Source: Struthio camelus
Taxonomy: Eukaryota > Chordata > Aves > Struthioniformes > Struthionidae
DNA length: 64,000 nt
Assembly (NCBI RefSeq): GCF_040807025.1
Contig: NC_090943.1
Span: 21,109,213 to 21,173,212, forward strand
Direction: 5' to 3'
The notes below the pieces were generated by a model. That model made no database searches. It was given only the letters and a program-made list of their open reading frames with translations, and was not told the DNA's origin. The position numbers and the translations under genes are program-made. Of this stretch, positions 1 through 11,015 are shown piece by piece; position 1 is the stretch's first letter, and each line of letters begins with the position of its first letter.

Positions 1-467
1 TCTCAGTATATGTTAATTTTCTGGAACAACTAGAATTGTAATTGTACACAGTCATCCAGGAGAGCACTCACAGCTCCTTGGAGAATGCTATTAACACCCG
101 CCTATCTGCCAAAACCCTTCATTTGGTACTGTGAAGGTTATATTTACCCTTTTCATGGCCGTGTTCCTTCAATGGCTCATAATCACTTTGTCCTTAACTA
201 GAACCCTAAGTGTTTTTCCTCCTCTGTCTGGCAAGGACTACTGATACCGCAGTCACAGTACACATTTGCACAGTATGTCACAAATACATGACTTTTTATT
301 ATTGCACTTCACGCCTTCTTTGTCATTCTGGTGTTCACAGTCCTTGGGCTGCTCCTGATGAGTTTTCAAGCCTCGTCAGTACCGAGATGCCCTTCCTACT
401 CCTCTCGACAGCAGATATCCTACGTAGTTCTGAAATGGTTCACTAAAATTTCCCATTGAATCCATAA

Positions 468-665
468 GAACAAAGACATGGCTATACTAGGCTCATGTAT
501 TTGAGGGATGGCATAGGTCCATCTAGTTCCCCCACTTGTTTGTGGCAGTGGACAAGAGCTCAGACTGCTTGTGCCAGAGGCTGTTTCTGTGCCTCTAATA
601 GTTCTTGATAGATTTCTCTTCTCTTCTATGAATCTGTATAATGGTTTTTAGAACTCAAGCAGCAA
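468..665 (-). repeat. Old amniote interspersed repeat, copy 1 (CR1/L3-like 3' region)
   Basis: Pattern ATGGCTATACTAGG, then GGTCCATCTAGTTCCCC, then CTTCTATGAATCTG. It matches a widespread diverged reptile/bird repeat whose complement contains TATGGCCATTCTTATG. Two further copies lie at about 22035 and 40690. The family name is uncertain. Confidence 0.5.
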
Positions 666-1289
666 GTAGTTTTATTAAAATTAGTATATACTATCAGTAA
701 GACCTGAGTCAAGTGAATGATTACTGTCTTGGAAATAGGTGCAACACTTACAAATGCAGGTAAAACCAGGTGCAGAAAAGCAACCTAGATGTCTAAGTTG
801 CTCAAAAATCTCTCCTCAGCTACTGTTTAATCCCAAAGGGTTTCTGCTGAGGAGACGTAGTACATAGTTCATGTTTTGCTGAACAGTCTTGGCTGTAATA
901 TGATGGGAAAAATACCCTGATGACTCTTAGTAAGGAAGGGCTTGCCTTGGGTGTTCAGTTCTAGGAAAGTATCTCCAGTGAAGATCCCCAGATCTCCATT
1001 TCCAAGTGCAGTTAACTTCTCCTCCCGCCCAGAGCCAGTTGTCTTACATTTGTTGGCTCCTTGCTGAGCTTGCTGGCTCAGTTCTGCACTGTTTGTTGAT
1101 CACCTGCCTCTCACTATACCAGGAGCCTTGGGGTTGGTGCCCAGCACCTACAATTTAGGCATTGCAAAACCACATCTCTGCATCCATTTAGCCCTGAGCC
1201 TTTTATCTTTGTGGCTAATTATTAACCATGTCAGGGACATGAAAAACATCTATATAAGGAGATGCTGCAGTTTCTTTGGAACCTGTCCA
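666..1289. other. Intergenic, nothing recognised
   Basis: No coding frame, RNA gene or named repeat was recognised. Confidence 0.6.
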
Positions 1290-2410
1290 CATGAGTTGTA
1301 CTGCTTTACCTCTCTTGGTACCTAGTCTCCTATGCTCACCTTCCTAGTAGACATGGGAGAATATTGTTCATTCTCCTCTAAAAGAACCTTTCTTACACTG
1401 AAGATTGTTGTCATATCTCCTCCGAATATCTCTTTGTGAAACTAAACAAATCTACTCCCCTTCAGTGTGCTCTTTTTTAAACCTCTTTTGTTGCTCCCTA
1501 CTAATTTCCCCCAGTGTGCCTGTATTTTTCTTCAAGTGTGGCGTCCAGAACTGGACACTGTACTTCAGCTAAGCCGCACCAGTGCCAAGTAGAGCAGAAT
1601 AATTACCTCAGTGTTCTACCCAAAACATTGCTGCCAATATATCCCCAAAAGAGATTTGTTTTTCTGCATAAGTTTGATCCAGTTTTATCTAATGTGTGGT
1701 TCACAATAGCCAGTCAATCCATTCCTGCAGTATTGCTGCCTTATCAGTTATTCTCCATTTTAAAACTGTACATTTGATTTTTCTTTTGTCCTAAGTCTGC
1801 GTTTTACACTTGTCTTTATTACAGTGCAGCTTATTGATTTCAGACAAAGTCTCCAATCTGTGAAGATCAATTTGAGTTCTGATTCTGTTCTCCAAAGCAA
1901 CCTCTCCCAGCCTCTCCCAGCCAGTGCTATCAGGAGCTTTATTAACTACTCTGTTTTCCAGTAGCTAATCTACTGTTGAAAAGATTGAGATGAACTGGCG
2001 CCATGACAGATGCCTGCAGGACCCCAAAGCAGGAATGTCCAGCTTTGAGAGTGAGCCGCTGATAAGTGCTTCAGTGTGATTTCAATCATCGTGCACTCAT
2101 TCTATGCTGATTTCATTTATCCAGTTTGGTTTACATGAAGAGTAAGGCTTTTGGCACTAACAAAGGTAACGTATATTTCACATCTATCCCCTTTATTCAC
2201 TTGGCTAGTTAGTCCTTCAAATAAGGACACTGAATAATTTGAAGTGATATGTTCTCGATTAATCCATATCAATATGTTCTATTGCCTTATCACTTACGTA
2301 CTTACAGATTGATTAATAATTGACTCTCATTATCATGGTTACGCTGATGGATTTGTAATTCCCAGGATCCTCTTTTTTGCTCTTTTTTTGAGCGTGTAAA
2401 CACATGCTTC
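1290..2410 (-). mobile_element. Ancient CR1/L3-clade LINE relic
   Basis: Strongly diverged, but collinear with the ORF2 3' half of the young CR1 in this window: CATATCTCCTCC near 1412, CCAGAACTGGACAC near 1549, a GATGCCTGCAGGACCCC block near 2010, and the later block around 2260-2370. Frames are destroyed. Orientation is the same as the young copy. Confidence 0.75.
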
Positions 2411-5329
2411 TGGCACAGATATCTTGTACAACCTCAAGCAAATCACTTAGGTTGGGACTCACTGCCTCTAACTTCAGCCAGTTGAAAGCTGAACGTTAGT
2501 TAGGAGACGGATTCAGTTCCTGGCACACAGATGTCTAGAGCCATATTAAGTGTGCATGAACAGTATCCAAGACATTTCTTGGGGTTCACAGACGTGATAC
2601 AGGACTCATGAGACACCTGCATCTTTCCGGAAGCACAGCTGAGGCCTTAGGGAACACTTGAGAGCATCTCAAATGGGACAGGACATCTGTGTTTAGACAG
2701 CTGAATCCCTAAATGTAAGTTAGTCATTAACAGCCAAAGGAGAAGGTGGGTATAACAAACCGCCCTCAGGAAGAATCTTTCTTAAGATGGAGTCACTTGG
2801 CCTTTGGAGATGCCAGTCACTTTTCACTGGCAATAGAAGGAACCAAAATTTTTTACCTTCAATTTAAAGGCCTAATATTTAGGCAGCTACATGTTTTTCA
2901 AGGCATTCTGACATCTAAAGGTCTGGATACCTAAGTAGAGTTTTGAAGCATCTAGGAGCCTAGGTCCCAGACCGGCCCATGCTTGTTCTGTCTGACTGTT
3001 GGTACTACCTGAGGTGCCCAGGGTAGGAAGCTAATTATTCCAAAGCCTCCTAAAATCTGGAGTACTCTCACAAGGCACTTACAGCTCTCCAGTTACCAAG
3101 AGAAACTGCACCGATTAAACCTTAATTCGGGTGCTTCTGTTCAGCGAGAGGAATCTAAGCTTTTCTAGTTCAGTCCTATCTGTTAAGTACAGACAACAAC
3201 CTTTCACTAACTCATAGTAGTTGTGAGGAAGACCGTATGAAAGCTTGTGACAGACAGCGACCCGTGGTTAGCAGAGCCGCATCTACACAAGACAGAAGGC
3301 TGTGATGCACCACTTTGTGCATAATGCAGTCCTGGAAGCTTATCTGGACTGCCCCCAGTCCTGAGCTGTATTAAGCCCTTCCCCTAGACTGGCAGACAGG
3401 AGATTGATGGCAGGACACGTCTAATGCAAAAAACACAAATGCAGTAATGTCAGAAAACATCAAGATCAAATCGCAGGACGATTGCTCCTTTTTTGGTACT
3501 GAAAAGTTCAAGATCTCTGCCAGACATAGCAAGTCCTAAAGGTAGATAAGCACTATAAATCCAAAGGTTTGGGCTGCATGCATGTTCATGCGTAAAGATA
3601 TAAGTCTTTCTCATCAATTATAGCTAAACAAGTGAATGACAAACATACAGAACTGGCAATGAAGAGATAGCTGGAGAAAGTAATGTCCCCCTAGTCTGTG
3701 CCTGCATTTGCAAGCTGTTAGAAATTTGTAGGAACAATTCCATACCGGTAACATACAGGCTGCTGGATTTAATCCATGCCTCCATCAGCTTCCACAGCGA
3801 TAAAGCCCACAAAGAGTTACCATATAATACATAAACGTGGATCCCAACGAGCTGCTGCAGTTTCCCGCCCCAGCATGAGGACTGAAGCCGAATTACCCTG
3901 GGCCACCTGTCCCGGCTCACCACTGCAATGTGCCGTGGAGGGATTTAGCCCTATTTGCTCTCTGCTGTCTGCCAGCGTTGTTGTTTGGGTGGGGCTGCAC
4001 CTGTTCCCGGGCAGTGGGAATCCCTTAATTAACGCTTTAACACTGCCGAGCCGGGCAGCAAGAGCTGGCCCTGCACGGGCGCACAAAGCCTTGGGGGAGC
4101 GCGTGTGAATTCAGTGCCCTCTTTATGCCATGCCACCATTTGTTTCAAATCCTCTGCAGGACCTTGCGGCGCAGCTCCTGCATTCCCAGGGCTTCTGCCT
4201 GGTATTTCACACCCTGGATTTCCTTCTCTTCCAAGGGCAGAGGTGCTGCCTCCCTGTATTTCTAATTCTCGGGTCTGCCGTTATGAGAAGAGCCCTTGAG
4301 GGGCAATAATAGATTTCAAGGGGTACATTTGGTCACGGCACTGCCAGTGCTTTCCTGCCATCAAATGCAATTTGAGTTTAATTGGTGAACATATCCCCAG
4401 TGCTTTGAAGTTTAAGATTAGCAAAGGCAGCCTGAGCCATAAAATTGGATCCAAGTTATATATTCTACTGAAGGCTCAGAGACGTTGAATCTCTTTTCTC
4501 ACTAATCCCAGTTACCTACTAAAACCCCTTATCCATATCCTCACCCTAGTGAGTTCCTCATTCCCTCCCCTGTCCTACGGCCCTCCCTGTTCTTGACACC
4601 AAGGCTCCCAGCGCCACCTCCTTTCACTAACCACCCCGCTCCCTCTTCTCCCTCCCCACTCAAGCCCTGCTTGTCCACATTTCAAGTCAAATGTTACTGT
4701 CTTCCAACCAAATGCCAGCAGACAAAGTACAGACAGCATGGTAGGTCTCTGCCTTTAACTCCAGAGGCCAATGCCATGGAGACCTTTGAAGATGAGAACA
4801 TTAACTGCAAATAAATTTGTGCCTAGACTTTGTGCTTCTAGGCTTAAGTGTGCTGTGTTCAGATGGAAACTTTGGAATATATGGTTGTCAAACTCCGGTA
4901 AGCTTCTGTTAAGTGTGAACAGAGACATCCCAAAAATTCACAGCATGCCAGTTTATTCTAACCATCGTATTCAATTTACTCTTCTCCAGGATAGCTCCCC
5001 TCCTGCCAGTTACGGTGATATCTCATTTTGCTTTTAAGGTGAAGGGCAAAGGGGAGCCTACCAATTTGCAGGTGGTCAGCACAGTATCACATCACAATTG
5101 GGAGAACTTTAGCCATTTAGCTTTCAGTTACCTCCTTTGAGGTACTGAACCCAAAACCGCAAGCAGGATTTTGCAGCTGGTGCTGAAGTCTACAAAGCCC
5201 TGCGTATTTTCCCTAATGTTACAGGGCACAGTATGAGCAGCAGATTTGTGATGAACAGTTATTTAGTTGCGGGGAAAGAGAAGAATTCTGTTGCAAAAGA
5301 TGAATTTGATCCAGGAAAAGCTACATGTG
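2411..5329. other. Intergenic, mixed composition
   Basis: Holds degenerate CCTAAGT/TTTAGGC-type repeat traces at about 2510-2960, a small GC-richer patch at 3860-4110 and a pyrimidine-rich stretch at 4500-4690. No gene was recognised. Confidence 0.5.
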
Positions 5330-6520
5330 CCATGTTGTTGTCTCGGACGATAGCTCAAGAGAAGCAGTGACATTAGCACGCCGCCATGCAGCCGAGGTGG
5401 ACGCAGCTCCCCACCCGCCCTGGCGTGGAGCATTTCTGTGCATTGTGCTTTTGCCCAGAGATTGCTCTGTCTGCGCAGTGCCTACGAGGGCTCGCACTGG
5501 CTCGCACTGGCCACCCTGTGGGAGGGGAGGCTGGTGTGGGCCCACTGGGATGCCCACGCGCCCAAGCCTCCCGTGGGACGCTGGCACGGAGCAGGCAGGC
5601 AGGGCCAGCCCTCCCTGCTGCTCTGGCAGAGCCACGGACGGCAACCGGGGCTCTCTGTGAATCCCCAAAACAGGTGTCGCCAGGAACACGTTTCACACAG
5701 TGTTTCAGCCCCCGTCAGTCGCGCCCTCTGATTTCGCACAGCCCTCTCCCCTTTGCTTTGCTGGTCGCCTTTCGGAAATGAGGCATTTCTCGTGGGTGGC
5801 AACATAGCTCCGCAGTGTCATTTTCCTCCCTGCGTGGGTAGCAGCACTGCTGCATCACGGTGGCGCAAGGCAGCGCAGAAGCGGAGAGGATCTGAGGACA
5901 GAGGCAGCGCCTTTCAAGGGACTAACTAGACAAGCCCGGAAAAAGGTGATGAACTTTGGGGCAAAAAACCCCTTATTTTGGTCGCTGAACATATAACAGC
6001 ACCGGGTCTCATTTAAAAACGCTTGCCTCTTTACCAAACGTGACAAGAGCACCGGCAGGGTGCGGGGCCTCGCCTCGGCCCTGCTGCAAACCCGTTCTCT
6101 GCCGCCATCTTGTGGCGCAGCGCGGAAGGGCGGCGGCGGCCCGTCATGGCGGGCGGCGGCCCGTCATGGCGGGCGGCGCGTCATGGCGCCCTTCCCGCTG
6201 CTGCGCGCCTCGACCCGCACCCGCGCCCGCGCCGCCGCGCCGGGGCCGGGGCCGGGGCCGGGTCAGCCTTCGCCGAGGAAGCCGGCGCCCGGTCTGACAA
6301 GTGACAGGCGGTGCGACGTTATCGCCTGCTCAGCGTCCCTCGTGTCAGCGGCCACCACGGCCGGGAAAGCGAGCTTGAAGGGCGGCGCCGTGTACCGCCC
6401 GGCAGGGAGCTGCCCCCAGCCCGGCCGGTCTGCGGGGTGCTGCGGGAAGAAAGGAGAGCTCGCTATGACAAAACAGCGTGTTGAAATGAAGTGCTGTTGC
6501 GACTGTCACTAAAGCAGCCC
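5330..6520. promoter_or_regulatory. Orphan CpG island, candidate promoter
   Basis: CpG density rises from about 5.33 kb and peaks at 6.06-6.30 kb. A strong YY1-type site, GCCGCCATCTTG (6101-6112), lies inside. YY1 sites in promoters usually sit near the start site, and its AAGATGGCGGC orientation here points to minus-strand transcription. A 20-bp unit is repeated in tandem at 6141-6187. Open frames across the island are GC-driven and overlap on both strands; none has a domain. No gene is recognised on either side, so a non-coding RNA or a distant gene's first exon is possible. Confidence 0.5.
6141..6187 (+). repeat. 20-bp tandem repeat in the CpG island
   Basis: Unit CCGTCATGGCGGGCGGCGGC occurs in full at 6141-6160, with two changes at 6161-6180, and partly again up to 6187. 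Each copy holds an ATGGCGGGC core resembling a YY1 site. Confidence 0.85.
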
Positions 6521-7072
6521 TGAAATGCGTTGGAATTCGCTTCGTTGCTCTTGCTAATGGAAAAAGCAGGAGCTCAGCGCTTGCCGTTTGCTGTGCTGCT
6601 GCCTCAACTGCTTGCTGGTGTCCGAGGCCTGTGGAGGGATATAACCCACATTAACCCGCCCTTCAGTCACTCTTAGGCTGAAGACTCAAGCTGGTACCAG
6701 CCAGCCTCATCAGATGCTGCATACCGAGCCCCGCAGCGAGCAGCTCCCTGCGAGCAGCCTGACAAGGGCACTTGGCCGGTGCGGTGGGGAGCTCACCTCA
6801 GGCTGCCTGCTGCGGGTCGCGGCACCCGGACGCCTCGCTCCTCCCTTACTCCCAGCCACCGGCCGCCTCCAAACCACCCTGGCAGCCTGCAGGTGCGGCC
6901 CCCGCGTCCGTACCTTCTTTGAACCTGTTGTAATAGCCCTGAGGATAAACAAGGTTGAGAGCCAGCTGTAGTGAGCTGATATGACAAATGAGAGGTTCGG
7001 ATATAAGACTGATAGCAATTAGATTGCCACCTGCTATCGCTTTAATCTGTGTCCCGGATTTTTAATTGTTAA

Positions 7073-7086
7073 GGGGGGGGGGGGGG
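7073..7086 (+). repeat. Poly-G run (14)
   Basis: Fourteen uninterrupted G residues in AT-rich surroundings. Confidence 0.9.
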
Positions 7087-7270
7087 CATTGGCACATGAA
7101 TACATAAGGACTATCTTAAAACGTATAAAGCATTAGGATTGCATCCCAGTCATTACAAATAGGCCTGCACTGTTTTTTAGTGTTAGCCTCTACTGTGAAT
7201 TTTGGTCTCATTTTTGAACAGTTTTGCCCTGAGGTTTTCGGGACTTTTGTGCTCGATACTTCCATCCGTG

Positions 7271-7290
7271 TTTTTTTTTTTTTTTTTTTT
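7271..7290 (+). repeat. Poly-T run (20)
   Basis: Twenty uninterrupted T residues; no retrocopy body was recognised beside it. Confidence 0.95.
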
Positions 7291-10200
7291 GCAAATGCAG
7301 ATGATTTAATTTTAGGCTTGGACCGCTCTTTCCAGTTTGGCTTCCTGACAACCTTCTGCTGTCAAGTGGCCTACATTTATTTGCATTGTGTCTGATTTTC
7401 AGCAGGTCCCTATGCAAGGCCTACTCCTGGCTGTGACCCAGGTGAGCAGTCCTACTGCAGTCAGTTGATAATACTTTTCAGTAATTGGTACTTCCACCAG
7501 TTTGCACGGTCAGGGCTTGCTTCTTCTCCCCCCACCTTTGGATGTCTTTAATCTGTTTTCAACTCATGCTTCATCAAAAAAAGAATGCCAAGAATTTTGA
7601 AAGGTTTGGTATCAGGTTCCACAAAGGGATAAGAGTCGGAGAAACATGTTGATTTTGTTGGAAAGACACACAAAATAGACTATGATTTGCATAAGGAGCT
7701 CTGAGAGGGGGACAGAATGAGAGGTCAACGGAAGGGTTTTCATTGACTTCAAAGAGTATTGGATGAGATCCGCGTTGAGCATCTGCAACTTCCTTTGATG
7801 CAACAGCAAAATGTAGATAACAAGCCTCTCCTCTCTCTGCATGCCCTACTTAAGGCATTATGTGGAGAAAAACTGTGCGACTGGCAATAGCATATGCCAC
7901 TCTTAGAAGAGAAAGCAGATCCATCTAATCTGTTTGGGAGAAGCTGTCTTTTCTAGGTGATCTAAGGTTGCAGCAGAGCTGAAAGCAAACATATCCTAGA
8001 GGTCACTGCAGAGCAGCCATGTGAGCTATAAAGATTATTCTGGAATATTAAAACAGATTTTTTTTAAAGCGTATTTTGAAGTAACCTTGAATAGTCACTG
8101 CCCATCTGTCTTCAAAAGCATCTGCCCTACCTCTGTAGAGCCAATCCCAAATCTGTAGTCCATTATCTTTCTCAACCGGAACAACACTTCCATCATACTC
8201 TACCGTCCGCTCTTCCACTCTATATTCCCACCTACTCCCTATACCAAGAGCACACCCCATGAGGTCTTCCTGCTGCAATAGCAGCCCAGCCTCATAATCC
8301 TGTCCCCGTCACATCTCCCCAGCACCCACAAGTTAAACCACCCACTATGCTCCCAACAAATATTTTCCTTTTTCTTTCTCCAGCCAGTATGACAGTTAGC
8401 TTCCTATCAGATAGCTTCCTGCAGCCACTACTGTGGTAACAGCAGGCTGGGAAGTCACTAGCACATCTAACCAAAACGGATCGGGGTAATTACCTGGAGG
8501 GAGGTATTCAATGGCTTAGCTAAATACCTCTGCATTGGCAGAATGGGGAAGTTTTACTGTGTGTCAGCTTTGGAGCAGTTCATGAGCTGTTCTAGGCAAC
8601 ATTTTTTTATTGGCAGTTTTTGCCTATTCTTGAGGCAGGAGCAAGAAGGTGCAATCTTGCAGAAGGAAACTAAATTGGGAATGGGTAATGGAAATAAGAA
8701 TAGCAACAGGACCAAAATAGTAAGCCATCGTAAACATTTCTACAACCCTTTTCACCTGTGGATGTCAAATAATCTGCAAGAGCTGAAAAATTAAGCCTCT
8801 TAGCAGTGCTCATGAGTCAGAAATACACACAGTTTCTTTCACCTGTTGCTTAGCTGCTGTCATCCCTGAATTAGGACACAGAAGCTGTTCATTGCTCAGG
8901 GCATGACACCTAGCAATTTAGGGTGTGAGAGGCTAACTCAAACTGAAACTGTAAGACAAGGCAGCATTTAGAGACTAGCATTGGCCAGACCACAGCCTTA
9001 CAAAAAGAGCCATGGATCTTTAACACCAAGTGGTCAGGCCCTCAGTTTGACGTCTTAGCTGATAAAACAGGAAAGGTGAAAGTAGGGGCAGAACCAATCT
9101 TTTAACAGCTGGCTGTAGGAGAAGACAAATTTGTAAACTGAAAGAGGGACAAAGAAAATAGATTTACCCCCTGCTTTTAATAGAGATTCATTCATAAAAG
9201 TAAAGCAAGGGCTACAAGGTCACAGAAAGTTATATGTGATCAGTTTTTGGAAAATGCCATTACAAACCAAGCCCAAAGGCAAAGGCTATTTGGACTATTG
9301 GAGAAGTGTCATGGAGGCTTTTTTTTTTTTTTTTTCCTTCTCTGGGGGCCTAAGGAAACTCTGGCTAGACATATTGTACATTACAAGGTTTAATGACCTT
9401 TGTTCATAATGGTCCCAAGCATGAATACCCAAGTGCATTAAGGAGAGGCCCAGGACTAAGAGGTAATGTAAAGCCTAAAATAGGGAGTGAAGATTTTCTG
9501 GATTGGGAATAGGGTCATTCCTCGGGCAGTGGTGTGTGAGGGTTCACTTTGCACCTGGTATACTGATTAACAGCACGGTCAAGCTCCTAAACTTCCCAGG
9601 CATGAACACCTGCTTCTAGCTCTGCTCAGATCTTAGCTCTTCACAAGGCTTTCTCCTTCAGTAATCCAAGAAAATGCACAAGCATCCTGTGGCTCTATCA
9701 GAACTGTCCCCAAGAGCCTCTTGCGTCAGTGAGGATTGATCTCAGCAGCTCCGTTCCTGAGAGCTCACTCTGAGCTCTCTAGCTGCCATCCTCTACAGGC
9801 GTTCAGTCTACCTGACCTCAGCTGTATACTGATGCTTCAGTGCTGACTCCTGGAGGGGAAAACACTGGAGCTCATTATCCCTCTTTGACTCCAGCACCTT
9901 CCTTCGTGCTGCCTTTGACCTTTTCCTACCAGTTATGCAAAATATTTTGTTATCCTTTCCTGTTCCTCTCCTATCATAAAACATCTTGCTCCATCTTCTG
10001 ATCTTCCAAAAAATACACGTGGGAAAAAATGACCTGATTCTGGTCCACGTTCCTGCTCCCATACTTCAGTAACGCAGCAGGGCAGCTCAGTCTATTTACA
10101 GAACTAAGCCGGATACTGAAGCATCCCTGATGACTGTTTTTTTTTTTTTTCTTTTCTGATTTCTGTGGCTGCTTCTCTATCTCTGATCTCTATCCCTGAC

Positions 10201-10829
10201 AGTTTTTCAGGAAGCCGCTTTGTAAATGCTGACAAACTGCATGTGCAAAGGCAGTGAGCTGGGTGACCGTGGCTCTGCCAAGCTCCCTAGAGCCTTCAGG
10301 CAAGATCCCCCCACTCCTCTCCAGCACGTGCAGGTAGCTGACAACTCAGATGTGGGTATGTGGCTGTGTGATCATCTCTCTGGCACCTAGGGAAGCAGGC
10401 TGAGTGTGTGGAAGTAAGAGAGTTCAGGCCCAAGGTGAGGGTGGGTACAGTCGAGCAAGCTAGAGCCAGGGGGGATATTACAAAGGGATTTCTGAGAAGG
10501 AAAGAGGAAGGAATCCACAGAGCAAAAAAAACCCCAAACAAACAAACATAAAAACAAACGAACAAAAACAAAAAAAGAGAAGACAGTACAAGAGAGCATA
10601 ATAATGGGCATGGATTTCTCTTTCTTCTGCCATGTGGCAAGCTGCCAATCCCTTCCACACACATTCCTCAGCGCTGCTGAAACCAGTCCCCATGGACACA
10701 CCTGCCTTGAGACAAATTCTTTCAGTCTTGAAAAAATCTGGGCACTTCTTCAATAAAGAGCTTTACTTTTAAACTACTTTGCCTTTGTGAATTTCGGCAG
10801 CAGCTCACACTTGGAGAGCTTTTGAGAAC

Positions 10830-11015
10830 CCTTTCTGTAATCAGATTTCCCTGCCTTGCCCTGGGGGACTGTGGGTGAGCCACTTCCCACAGCTGTCCCT
10901 CAGCTTCCTACACTGTGACATGTGGCTCACCACTGCCTTAAAGGGCTGGGGCTAGGCATCATTTATGTGTAAAAAGCTGTGAAATCCATGAGGTTGATGG
11001 GTGCTGAGCATTACA
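10830..11015 (+). repeat. MIR-like ancient SINE relic
   Basis: Order and content resemble MIR: CTGTGGGTGAGCCACTTCCC, then CCTCAGCTTCCTACACTGTG, then a GGGCTGGGGCTAGGCATCAT region, then AAAAGCTGTGAAATCC. It is highly diverged, so the call rests on layout. Confidence 0.5.

Larger units (their letters stand above)
6521..10829. other. Intergenic, no recognised gene
   Basis: GC content falls away from the CpG island after a second GC-richer patch at 6720-6920. Homopolymer runs occur at 7073, 7271 and 9319. A 76-codon minus-strand frame at 8048-8278 is open but unrecognised. Confidence 0.55.

Noticed and set aside
6060-6512. 150-codon plus-strand frame in the left CpG island
   Set aside because: Arg/Pro/Gly/Ala-rich with tandem-repeat content and no recognisable domain. 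It is better explained by island composition.
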